Source: Hermatobates lingyangjiaoensis (Eukaryota; Arthropoda; Insecta; Hemiptera; Hermatobatidae). From it: 64,000 bases of DNA. The stretch spans positions 2,242,001 through 2,306,000 of the forward strand of contig JAPFBL010000119.1 of NCBI GenBank assembly GCA_026182355.1, written 5' to 3'. Positions 47,040 to 58,819 of this stretch are shown here, in pieces; positions within the stretch are counted from its first letter, which is position 1; every line of letters begins with the position of its first letter. A program made the position numbers and the translations under genes. Below the pieces are notes generated by a model, which was not told the origin of the DNA, did not search any database, and worked only from the letters and a program-made list of their open reading frames with translations.

Positions 47040-49564
47040 AAAGCAATTGACTTGTCTGCTGGGTTCACATCGACTGGCAGATAACATTTTACACCATTTT
47101 TTCTGAATTGCTTTGTGAACCCTCTCTTGTGGAACTTTTGTTCCTGTTGCTTGGTTTTATTGCAAAATACTTAGCACAATATAAATGGGTAAGTCAAAAT
47201 TGCCTTAGAAGGGTCTTGGTCAAAAACCAAAAAAAATCGTTCTGTTTTGAGATAGGTTAGAATTTGGGGTTGTGAATTCCTTGCAAGCCAAGTCACTTTG
47301 ATGTGGTCGTTTGTGATAGCATGTAAAGGTCACCTACTCATCGATAACCCTTTGATGATTGTTTGGTTTTAAGTTCAATTGTTTTTGGGGATAAACCACA
47401 TGGTTTCACTGACAATGTTGGATCAATGGCGTCTTTCATTAGTATAAAAACAAGTTTAAATTAATTTATCCTCATACATATAAATCCAATAATTCTCAAA
47501 ATGTCCTTTTTAAACAAAGTAGCAAAACTTGAATGGTGATTGTGTATTGTTCATTTCAAATACGGTTGACATTTTCTAAAGTAAACCATGATATTTAGGG
47601 TGGAGTGTCGCTGGGGGGGATTTACAAAGGTTAATTGGCTTCCCTTTTATTGTCGAAAATTTCTAATTGTCATTTTTTTTATCCACTATTGTTTGAATTT
47701 TAGATGGAAGAAGACAAAGCCGGATTTAAGCCTCATTAGGTTTCTGGTAAAGAGTTCAGTTGCCATTATCCTGTCTCGACTTAAAGGAGTCCCACAATCA
47801 GGCCTTGTTCTTAATTGCTTTCTCAATTCCCTCCTTGAGGTATTTCTTTTTTTCTTTTTTTTTTTTGTCAACCATTGACTCCAATACAGCTTTATTTACT
47901 TCCATTTTCACCTTCTTTGTAATCACTTTAGAAATTTGCGCATTTTTTTACCCCTGATTCTATTTCCCAGAATTTTAAACTGCTATTCTGATTAAAAGTA
48001 GGTTGTTTTAGCTCAAGCAGATGAAAGATCAATGCTTCTTAATATACAATGTAAGAACTAAATATATCCTTTAAAGGCAGTACTTTATTCTTGGTATATG
48101 TGACCGGGATACTCAACGAGAATAATGTAATCAGGAAAGCCAGTGTTTTTGCCCCATTTCGATATTTGAGCTAAATGTTTCTGCTGTTCCCGTCTGTTAG
48201 CCTCTCATTAGTTTTTCCTCGATGCCCACCTTTATAAAGCTTTAATGTTTTTAGGGCTTTACAAAGGGTCAGTGCTCATTTATAATTCCAAAACCCGTTT
48301 AAACTATTGGAGAGTTGCTTTACCGTAGGAGTCAAGGGCGCGTGGTATCACCCATCCTAGGCAGAATAATGCTGGTTACCTTTGGTGTTCAATGAGAACC
48401 GACTTAATCATTAGCTAAGACTGATAACTATATTCCCATCATTTTAATTTCTTTGAAAATTTAATTATTTTTTAATTTGGAAGTGGAGGGTTCTAATCTA
48501 TATAATTTTTAACTAATTCTATTGTTCACTGCTAAGATATAGCATAATAATTAATAAATTAGTAGTATAATAGCTTTCTAAGGTACTGAATTATGTTCTC
48601 ACCATGATAAAATTTGAACAAATAATAATTAAATTCATTAGTCATGAGTTTCATAATATATTTCGTGATAGAAAACTAAAGTGTAGGCCCCTCGGTATTC
48701 TTTTACACACACTTCAACTGCACTCTACCGCTCTCAAAATGGTGCCGGTATGCATACAGGCAAAATGAAACGAAAAGTTCTTAACTGTGTGCATTGCTAA
48801 GCAGTTTTTAGAATGAAACTCTTACAACTCTCACACCGCTTTTTTTCAAAAGTTTGAGGAATATTATCTCTAATTCAAAGAACTGCTGATACTTTCATTT
48901 GTAATCTTAAAATGCACGTAAAAAGAAGTTAACTACACAAATAACAAATTTTAACTTTCATGAAGGAGTTTAGGATTATTTTGTGTATCTTGCAACTCGA
49001 AACTCACCAAGATTTAATATACGTAAAAACTGGTTGTCTCTTTCAATCAAAAAGTAGAAATTCCGATGAGTAACCTTTCCATAGTTTTGGAGGTCGATTG
49101 ATTTGAACTCCATTTTGCGACTCAGGTTGACTTATAAAACAGTTTTGTGCAAAGGAATTTGTAAGATATATTCACATGTTATATTAATTATAATTGGTAT
49201 TTCGATACTACGAGAGTAAATTTTATATTTTTTATGGATTTATTAAATTTCAGAGGAATCTTTGATTTTTCGTTGTTGAGATACTGGATTCTGTTGTGGA
49301 CTGATTGCCTAGTGATGCTTCATTTTAACTTTGATTGAACCAAATATGCAATGACAGGTGGGGAGACACTGGAGTAGAATTTTAATTATTTTAGGAGTTA
49401 CTTGTTCTTGGGTTATCGTTATAAATTTGAATCTAAATGTCTGCTTGGAGAATCAGAGGAAAAGATATTTTTAAAGTAGATAGGAAATGATTTTTGCTTC
49501 TTGTGGTATGTGATGTATTGTGTGTAGTTCGGGGAAGCTGGTTGATTGAAACTTAAGTGGTAAT
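47040..49564. other. AT-rich intergenic DNA
   Basis: Only the weak SINE-tail match at 48200-48330. A 96-codon frame (47588-47878) is overlapped by others and has no recognised domain. Confidence 0.45.
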
Positions 49565-50165
49565 GTGGTTTCAGATGAATGTTTACAAAACCATTTTACT
49601 GAGGTCGTGAAGAACCAGTTCGGCACAGAGTCCCCTCCACAAGCCTTCTCTCAGAACCTGTCTTGCTTTTCGATCCACGTCCTGATTACCTTCTCTCTTT
49701 TCTTCCTTGCAGATAAGATCCGTATGTTCAAGGCGCGATATCTCTGATGCTCTGCAGCTTCCCAGCAATATGGAAACATGACTATCACAGGTCAGTCACC
49801 GATCCGTTGCCAAGGACATGGTTCTATACCATTTCCAAACTCCATAGGCATCACTTTTACATTCACTTATCCTTCAACTCCCCTTCATTACCAGTAATGA
49901 AAGGAAATCATGGGTAATTAGCTCTAAGTGATATTATGCAAATCCTGTGGGATTTGGCAGGGAGGTGTAATTATGGGACAGAGGCCTAATGAATGCTTGG
50001 CTGGGACAGGGGTGATTGCTGGACACCGGAGACACAGCCTGCAGTCAGTTTTATCTGAAAGACAAATTACCAGCCCCCCATTCACAGGCCTGCCGCACAA
50101 CTCTCACCCGACCCATACTTAGGTTAATTAGACATCAAACTCCCCGCGCCCGCATCCTTCAAATT
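49565..50165. promoter_or_regulatory. candidate distal enhancer with homeodomain and octamer-like sites
   Basis: A 600-bp GC-richer island in AT-rich DNA, 20 kb beyond the Toll stop. It contains TAATTA at 49915-49920, 49968-49973 and 50125-50130, TAATGAAT at 49987-49994, and the POU octamer ATGCAAAT at 49936-49943. No frame longer than 64 codons. TTCTTCCTTGCAG ending at about 49711 resembles a splice acceptor, so an exon is the alternative. Function is inferred from composition and motifs only. Confidence 0.35.
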
Positions 50166-51261
50166 CACTTATCCAAACTATTCGCCTAGACACATCATTT
50201 TCTCAGTCTCATGTTTAGTTCTTTTTCAGAAATACGTAAGACAAAATTTGAAAAATTCACTGATCATTTTTTTATTTACCAATTTCTAGTTACATATTTT
50301 GATAAATATAAATTTTATGCCAGAAGAGTTTTCTTTAATATTATATAATATTGAATATTTCATTTAAAATCGAAATATTGAATTAAACTACGTAAATTAT
50401 TTTGGTAACATTATGTGCACTGATGTGTTGCATTTTGAAATTACTGCAGGGAAAATTCTCTCAAAGTTAAGTTAGAATCATGAGGGAATTTTTTTCTTAA
50501 AAAAAATACCACTGAGGAAGTAAATTCAGCTTGAGGGGTACTGAAAGAGTACCCTCGGTTTAAAACTAAAGCGGCAGATGAGGTATCATTTTATTATTTT
50601 CTACACATTTTTTTTTTAAATTTTGTTATTTCATCTATATTTAATCATTTTCTCTCTTTATTTATTATTACTTTAGGGCTTAACTTCTACGGTGGCAGTT
50701 TTCATGTTTTTTGTGTGGCATGTGACAAGAGCATGTGGTATGCAATGCCCACTCACTCACTGTTTCTCCTCAAACTCCTGTCTCAACACACACCTGGTCC
50801 TCTGTAACATTTTGCTCCTTTTCATCATATCTGCTAATATCCTAATGACGACGAACTGTGGTTTATAAATAGTGAAAGTAAAAAAAGAATGAAGTTATGG
50901 AAATGTTTCTATCATTATAAAACATAAGATTTCAATAGATCCTTATAAAATATTCTTTTCTATTCAAGTAATCCTTTGCATGTTGAAAAAATCAAAGGTT
51001 TTTCAGCTAGACAACTAGTAGTAGAAAACTAAATTGTCAAAAAATTTTGCAGAAATAATTTGGTAGCAACAGGAATCTCTTATGAACACTAAATAAAATA
51101 ATACAAATTATTATAATATGTTTTATTATTTTTATATAATAAAATGTAATAAAATCATGATGTCCTATTGTAATACTAGATGAGGATAGATTTCAGTGGT
51201 GGTCCTGCGAGAGAAGCACATATAGGTCAAATATTGTCTCTTTGTGATACCCATACAATGA

Positions 51262-51507
51262 CATTTTGCATTGGAAGTCGTATATTTTGACTAACTGAAA
51301 TGTATTTTGATTAGGGGATCTTTAACGAGTACTTGACAATGAACAGACTCGGGGCCGATGGCTTAACGTCCTGTATGACGAGTGACATGCTCAGATTTTT
51401 CATGACCTCCTGCGTGAATAAATCAAAGGCAAGAGTGGGTTTTGAACCCCTGTTCTACCAGTCCAGAGGCGAGTACGTAAGCCATTCGGCTTCCCTCACC
51501 CTCATCC
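51262..51507 (-). mobile_element. tRNA-derived SINE
   Basis: Minus strand: AGCCGAATGGCTTACG A box, GGGTTCAAAACCC B box, body with GGACGTTAAGCCATCGGCC. Explains the 64-codon plus-strand frame. Confidence 0.75.
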
Positions 51508-52593
51508 GAATGTTAACTCGTTTCTAATTATAATTAATTTAATTTTATCCAAAGCAATATCTATTCATAATGCTTTATTTCATTCATATTTATTGCTCTC
51601 TCGATTATTTATGCATACACTATGTTTAGGTCCCGTATTACTTTTTATATCGTGCAATGATAAATCAATTTCACCTTACGTATTGATAGGTTTGATATGA
51701 GCATTAAATTTTTTTGCCTAGGTGTTGCTGTTTTCGATATGCAACTGAAGTACTTGAGATGCTATCCTGTTGTTCTAGATTTCATTTATTCATTCATAAG
51801 AAAATAATTTTTTTAACTGAGATATTAATTTCTTTCGTTTAAATATGGTCACATTTATATTTAAACTTATCGAGAATTTTTTTTAGTGTTTAGAAAGTAT
51901 GCTTCTTTAAATAGAAAAAAAAATCTCTAGTGATAATAAAAAATGAGATCTTTTAAGCCTGAAATGCAGGAGATAAAAGGGAATATTCAAAAGAGAGATC
52001 TGAAACCGACTTACACTTTTAAAATGCTGAGACTCCGCTGTAACGGGGATTTACCTGTACTAGAGACAACCAACTTCTATTCGCTTATAGACCTGGGCTC
52101 TTTGCAGATCAGGTTCGCAAGATTACTCAGGTGTATAAATCAAAGAATCAAACAAGAAACTAAAAATTAGAAATGATAAAAATAGCACATTAATTGCAAA
52201 TAGTCATACATAAATAATCACAATTAAACATGTGATTATTGGAAACTAATGAAACACAAAGCTACAAGGAAAATAAAATCAAGAAAAATATGCTACAAAC
52301 GTCATCAGAGAGTTACTGATTACATTGTATGAAAGGCCTTAGATAATATTTTTCTTGTTTTTATTTTTCCTCGTGGTTTTTTGTTTTATATATAAATATC
52401 TATGAGTTCATGATTGTCTTCGGAGCGACTTACATCTATCTGTCTGATGACGAGGCAGTCAAAATATAGTAGTGAGTTGTTGGATCTCTTTTATGTGTAT
52501 TCTTTCTTAATTAGTATATTATATATTATAACGTATATATCGAGTTTGATGAATGTGTCTCTAATCGGGTTCGTCAATTAGACGTTAAGAACA

Positions 52594-52636
<43 letters not shown>

Positions 52637-52641
52637 ATATA

Positions 52642-53399
52642 AGGGTGTTCCAAAATGGTTGACCCCATTTTAAATACCCATATCTCGGAAACTACTTGCA
52701 GGATCATAATGAAACTAAATATATTTTATGTTGAAAGTCATAAGTTTTATTGGTTAAATTTACAACAAAAAGTACAAATATTTGTTGGTTCTATGACAGA
52801 TTTCATAAATGTTCAATATGAGCGCCGCCTGTGACTCTGCACACGTCGAGTCGGTATTCTTCTTCACTACCTCGACCAATCCATCTCTCTGGCAGAACCT
52901 CATTGAGTTAGGCTCGTATAGTGGGCTTCCAGTCAGGTGGAACCCCATCCTACTGAAAAATGAAACTTTCGTCTTCATTTTCTATAAGTTGATCAATTAG
53001 CCAATTTTGAAGCATTTGAAGATAAACAACTCCGTTCACATTTCCTTCGAAGAAAAATGGCCCATAAACTTTTTTCTTGGATATTGCACAAAACACATTA
53101 ACCTTTGGTGAGACCCTCTCATCTTCAATTGTACCATGAGGATTTTCCTCGTTCGAAATGCGAACATTATGTTTATTAACTTTGTCACTCGTGTGAAACG
53201 TGGCTTCATCACTAAAAACTAGCCGATCATCGAAATCGTCTTCTTTATCTTTCGTTTATCTTGCATTTTAACAAAAAATTCTTTACACACAAACACGTGA
53301 AACGTTTCTATATAAGCTGTGAAAATGTGGGGCAATTCCAACGAAAATTGTCAATATTATTGTCCTACAAAATGGGCTCAACCATGTAGGAACGCCCTG
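52642..53399 (-). mobile_element. internally deleted Tc1/mariner-type transposon
   Basis: Terminal inverted repeats AGGGTGTTCC...GGTTGACCCCATTTT (left) and the complement of CCCATTTT/AGGGCGTTCC type (right). TA dinucleotides flank both ends (52640-52641 and 53400-53401), the target duplication of this superfamily. At 758 bp it is about half the usual length. Confidence 0.8.
52790..53300 (-). pseudogene. mariner-like transposase remnant
   Basis: Minus strand encodes KEFFVKMQD, a frameshift, then DDRLVFSDEATFH, NVRISNEENPHGT, PKVNVFCA and GPFFFEGNVNG. At the second catalytic site FQQDG has become FQ-stop-DG. RWIGRG is joined directly to EEEYRLDVCR and GGAHIEHL: the stretch that normally lies between, with the third catalytic residue, is gone. 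The element cannot make an active transposase. Confidence 0.8.
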
Positions 53400-54154
53400 T
53401 ATATATATGTATGTATATAAATATATATACATTTTGAAGAAACCATCGTAGTTTATATACACTTGTGGATTATTAAATGATACCGTATTGCTTCATATAC
53501 TCGTATACGTGATATTAAGATATCTTCAGATACTATGGTTTGACTTCAGTGATAGTAATAGCATGTTAATGTATAGTTGGTGTTTTGTTAATCAGTTTTC
53601 ATTAAATTATGTTTCAGTATTCTTTTTTTAACTTCCTACTCTCAAAATTTTTCTTTTGATATCATAGAAGATTTATTTGTATTCAGTATATAATACATAT
53701 GATTCTTACATATTTATTGTAACCATTTACGGGAAATAAACAATATTATTTCTGAAAAAATGCCAAAATTATTTTTCTACAAGGGAATTACGTTTACAAT
53801 CTCGTTTACCATTTTATTCTCCGTTAATTAAAATGACTTTATTTAGTTTCAGCTGCATACCTGGCTTTGTTTGCATAGATTGGTTTTATGACATAAGATG
53901 ATAATGCTGACACTACATGCTTTGATGATTGGCTTTTTGAAAACGGCCGGCTGTTTTCCATGGGTAATAGAAGTCTGGTAGTTGTTGGTTTGTTGTTCTT
54001 ATCTTCGAGTCGAACAGCTCTACCCTAAAGAGTTACGGAAGCTCTTACTTTCTCAGGGTGCAGCATGATTTCCTCATGCTTTTAATTACTAAACTCATTT
54101 CTCTATCTTCAATGTTTCTATAAAAATGCTATTTAAATGTCCCTCATTTTTTTT

Positions 54155-54660
54155 TAAGTTGGAGTTAGAAAAATCTAAGTTCGTCGTTTCTCAGAGAGGA
54201 CATTAAGCCGTTGGTATGTGCCTGAACGAAGTCAGGTAATTGTTAAAGGTCCATGATCTCAGTGGCCGACGTCTTGAATCGTCAGTTTATAGGACTACCA
54301 TACTGAGGAGAAGCCCTGGTTCGTCTCCCTGAAGAGGTAAAAGCCCATTTACGAGGTCCAGAGGTCACCTCAGTTCAGATCAGGCGTCTATCGAGCATTC
54401 GCTTCAATATTTAGTGAACTGAGGGTTGGTCAGATGTGTGATTCTGCAATAAGTAGTGTCAATATTCGACAGGTGCCATGAAAAAAGTGGTACCATAAAG
54501 ATCCCATACTCTAAGTAAACTTCAGTTAGGTAAAAATTGAGGTCTCCCGATGTAGAGTCAACCCTTTAATGCTCGCTAATAACTAAAATGAGTGCAAAAT
54601 AATAAATGAGCCACGCTTTCCACCTCTAGGATAGCACCAAGAGGTGAAGAGCTTAGAGGT
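54155..54660 (+). mobile_element. long SINE copy lacking the tRNA head
   Basis: Starts in GAGAGGACATTAAGCCGTTG and runs on to GATGTAGAGTCAACCC and AATAATAAATGAGCCACGC, joining the body and the tail seen separately elsewhere. It therefore shows the full length of this SINE family. Confidence 0.5.
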
Positions 54661-54879
54661 GAAGGCATTGGCAATCAGTCATTCAATCGAGCATATTTGC
54701 TTGTGTGCATATTTGCTGATTCATATATAATTTCTGTCTTCCCTGGGTCGTATACCTTGAAATAAAACTCGAAACATTGTTATATGAACCTGGACAACTG
54801 TACCAGTTCCGATTTATGATATATATTTATATAGACTTTTACAGTAACCTATAGGTACATAGTAAAGGGACGAACACAC

Positions 54880-54922
54880 CTATAGTCTCTAATTTTCGGT
54901 TGAACCATCATCAGGAGAATAG
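54880..54922 (-). ncRNA. hammerhead-like ribozyme, most complete candidate (family F)
   Basis: Minus strand: CUAU-UCUC, CUGAUGA, U, GGU-UCA-ACC, GAAA, AUUA, GAGA-CU-AUAG. Both boxes are exact. Stem I is 4 bp, a 2-nt bulge, then 4 bp. AAUU gives a minimal self-complementary stem III and UUA is a valid cleavage triplet. The only departure from the minimal core is one base between CUGAUGA and stem II. Confidence 0.55.
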
Positions 54923-55079
54923 AGATAGGGACACCAAGAGCACTTGTGAAAGGACGGTTGGAGACCAACAGTGATGTCACACTCGAGCCCGGTTCAAGTC
55001 AAGTAATAAAATAAAGAGACTAACACTCGCGATTTTAAACATCGATGATGAAATTGAGATTACGAGTTTTTATTTATAC

Positions 55080-56160
55080 AGAGCGATCTCTTACGTTATC
55101 CTTTCAGTCGAACTAAACAGTTGCATATGCCTTGTGGTATAGTAGAATGGTCCTTGACACAAGAACTTACTGGTCCTGGTAAATACTGCATGATGTCCTA
55201 GTCACGGACTTTGTGGTTTGTGGCTGGGAAAATCGTGGCATAGCTGTTTTTTGTGGTTAGTTAGTGGTTTCAAAGAAGTGATTAGTTTCAAAGTTGTATA
55301 AAAACAGGGAAATAATTATAAATGTTATATTTACTATTGAAGAATAGTATTAAACAAAAAAAATAGTTTTGGAATTATCAATGATTTATCCTTTCACTTG
55401 AATAAACTGATTATATGACCTGTAACAATATTTAGTAGAATGGTCCTTGATCAATAATAGAACTTAATGGTCCTGGTAAATACTGCATGATGTCCTTAGT
55501 TCGTGACTTGGTGAGAGGTTTTGTTGAAGCTGGACATCGTTAACCTCGTCGACCACACGACCATCAAACAGAACTCGACAGCTTCGCTCTCCTGCCACTA
55601 ACCGCTTAATGGTTTCAAAGAAGTTTTAGTATTCAAAGTGTGCTAAACGTCATTGTTGAACATTAATCTTATTAAGGTACTTCAGGTCTGACATTTAGTT
55701 AACTGTATTCGATAGAATAACCTTATGCCCTAAAAGAAATATCAGTACTCCAGATATATTGTATTTATAGGAATTATCAATGATTTTTTTTTAATTATAG
55801 TGAATGATTAAAACTGTAACAATGTTTAACAATGCCTTATCAATAATATAAGTTAATGCTGAAATATATTGTTTTATTTTGTGTTGGTTGAGAGGTTTTT
55901 TGAAGCAGACATCGTTAACCTCTCGACCACACTACCATCAAACAGAACTCGACAGCTTCGCTCTCCTGCCACTAACCGCTAATACTTTCCCAGGAGTTTT
56001 CTTTATTCAGCGTGTGCTAACGTCATTGTTGAACATTAATCTTATTAGAGGTACTTCAGGTCTGACATTTAGTTAACTGTATTCGATAAATAACCTTCTG
56101 CCCTAAAAGAAATATCAGTACTCCAGGAGTATATTTTGTATTTATAGGAAATATATATAT
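55080..56160. repeat. local tandem duplication, unit about 380 bp
   Basis: 55511-55770 and 55888-56150 are copies (about 85-90% by eye) sharing CATCAAACAGAACTCGACAG and TTCAGGTCTGACATTTAGTT. An earlier, shorter overlap links 55145-55208 and 55437-55508 (TGGTCCTGGTAAATACTGCA). Single-base indels abound; no frame survives in all copies. Confidence 0.7.
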
Positions 56161-57329
56161 ATCTAGTATAACGATATAGGTATACAATAAGAGTGTTGAT
56201 TTTTATTTTGCATGCGGATAAATATTCCGTAACTGATATAACCATATTTTGAAATTCTTAATTTATGTACGATTTGGTTGCTGTGGCAGACCCATAAGAG
56301 TCCTCTTATAGGCCCCAATATGGACCTTTTGTGATACCATACATTCAACATCATGAATTTTGCCTAAACCAAGCATATTTACAATAGGAATATTTAATGA
56401 CTACCTGACATCGCACAGGCTCGGGACCGATGGCTTATCGACCTTTAGTGGTACTATTACGGATTTTGAACTCGACAATTATGTTTGACAATATATCCTT
56501 TTACGGAAATTAATTCTTAATTAATAGACACACTTGATGTTCTTAATTAACTAATCCATTAATTTAAAGTTTTTGCAAGAAAAGAAACTTTTTTTGAATG
56601 AAATCCTTTGATTATAATATTTTCCTATCTTTTCGTACCTCAGGTGGCCTAATTGGAATTTTAGCATGCTATCTAAATAAAACTTTAATGTATGTGCGAG
56701 TTTAGAGTGTGAGTTGTCGACGGATATTTCTTTTCCCTCCTACAGAAGAGTTGGAAAGTGTTTTGACATCTGGTGGTCTCTGGCAGAGAGAAGCAAAAAA
56801 ACTGAACCCTTTATCTATGACAAATGCATTGCAGAGAAGCTGAAAGGCCTTTTTTTATGGAGTCTAGGAGGAAAGAAAGATGTCATAGTGAGATAAAAAA
56901 ACTGAAATCTGTTTCCGTATACAACGTTATATAGAGGAAGGTTGATTGGTATATGTATGAATGTACGTTCTCTTAAGTCAAACTTAATGTTTTATTCGAA
57001 GTTTTCAAATCGTTTATTTGACATTTTTCCTGTTATTTTGACATAGATTCCATTAATCTATTCTTTTACTTGTATTTAATATCTAGTTTTTTTTATTTCA
57101 TGATGTGTTACATCAGATTGTTTAAATTATTCCATAAATTATTCTTTAATATTCTTGTAAATATTCATTTTGTTTTAACGAGAAATGCTTTTCTAGTCCA
57201 TAATAACTGGAGATTTGAAATTACATTGATTGTTGAAATCTTTCTTTTATTACTATTCGTATGCATTTAATGTTATTTCATCAGATAGTTTCCAAGTATG
57301 TCTATTATAAGCGTATAAATCACAAATTT

Positions 57330-57745
57330 GTCAATTATAAGCTGCCATTTTCCCTTTACAAGAAAAGTGTCTTCATTACAAGTCTGTGATCACATGTACT
57401 TCCATTACAAATGCATCTATTATAATGTGTCCGTTAAAATCCACCTTATGCAAGTAATTTCATTACAAAAATGTCCATTAAAGGGTGGTCACCACAAGTG
57501 TGACTATTACGTGTCCACTACAAGTTTATCCGTGTGTGTCCATCATATGTGTATCTATTACAAGTGTGGTCCCAGTTACAAGTGTCCACCTTACAAGTTT
57601 TCATTCCCAAAAATGTATTTTAAAGTGTGGTCACCACAAGTGTGACTATTACGTGTCCACTACAAGTTTATCCGTGTGTGTCCATCATATGATTACAAGT
57701 GTGCTCATTACAAGTGTGCTCTTCTTCTTACAATTCATTCCAATA
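57330..57745. repeat. TTACAAGTGTGTCC-type minisatellite with a duplicated block
   Basis: Roughly 15-bp degenerate units of TTACAAGTGTG/TCCA. A block of about 70 bp with TGGTCACCACAAGTGTGACT occurs at 57486-57555 and again at 57628-57697. The overlapping frames of about 100 codons come from the repeat. Confidence 0.7.
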
Positions 57746-58206
57746 AATGTAATTGTTTGTTTTTTCCAACTACAAGACTTATAAACTTATACCTTTATTG
57801 TTATTTTGGGTGTGGCTTCTCTTTTCATGTCACAGATTTTACTAATCCTAGACAGTGCCATCCCTTGGAAGGTGAGGGGCTCGAGGCAACCACTTCGGGG
57901 CCTCCCTCGCCCATCAATTATTATGTATATGTAAAAAATCGTTATATTCGTTATATTGTGCAGGTATTAGAAATAATAATAGCTTTTAACAGCTTTATTG
58001 TTAACAGTTTTTTAAAGCTTAGAGGTTCAATTTTATTTTCATATTTACAGATTTTTGTTTAACAGTGTCTATCATTTATCAAGAAAAACAAGAAATTATT
58101 TTTTGTCTTAATACACATTAAAAGAAGAAATTCTTTCAACGCATTATGTGTCATAATGGTAATTATACTAATATTATTTATGAAGGTACATGTAAGGCTT
58201 ACATTC

Positions 58207-58330
58207 AGTTGGGTTTTTGACTCTGACGAAGACCGCTTGTTACGGTTGAAAGATCTTAGTCTTGTTTTCCCATTTCTTATTGTGGTTTGATCATTGATTG
58301 TTGTTTCACGTGTTTATGTGAAATCTTTTT
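58207..58330 (+). repeat. family B ribozyme-like repeat, full-length single copy
   Basis: Best full unit, about 124 bp, from CAGTTGGGTTTTTGACTC to the terminal hairpin CACGTGTTTATGTG. The ribozyme-like core (58218-58265) reads CUGACGA, A, GACCG...CGGUU, GAAA, GAUC, with stem I GACU/AGUC after a 2-nt bulge. No reading frame. (TA)n is absent here. Confidence 0.75.
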
Positions 58331-58819
58331 TGAATATTTGAACAATTTACAAGAATCACAGCAGCTTGCTTTCAAAATTTTACTTTCTGAGCTTTCACTG
58401 CAGCAAAGTCTGCTATTACTACCTGAAAGTCCAAACTTTCTGCGGTTTCTTTTCAGCAGCTGTTAATCTGACCTGTAGCCGACATGACAGATTAACCAGT
58501 GAACAGGTCATTTGTCCTAGGTCTGTACCTCGTCGCGGGGCTCCCACAAGGCGGTTGGCCCGGTTCGTCCTAGCTAAGGATCGGGCCTGATAATGAGTTA
58601 TCAGCAACGTCATTTATAATTTTTACTTTATTCAAGTTTATTACTGTAGGAATCTTCAACAAACACCTAGCTTGGGACCGATAGCTTTACTACATCTTTG
58701 AGGGATTGTAGCTCTGAATTTTTATCTCTCTTATGTAAAATGTATAGTCATGGGAAAAATTTGAACCTGCAATCTTCAGAACTACATGCAAGCATCCTAC
58801 TTTTTAGTTCATCCTATTG

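Noticed and set aside
49565..49768. Protein-coding exon at the 49.6-kb island
   Set aside because: Open frames are about 60 codons on both strands with no recognised motif; a splice-acceptor-like tract alone is not enough, though it is kept as the alternative to an enhancer.
57328..58062. Overlapping frames of about 100-128 codons
   Set aside because: They arise from the TTACAAGTGTG minisatellite and adjoining AT-rich DNA; no domain, no start context.
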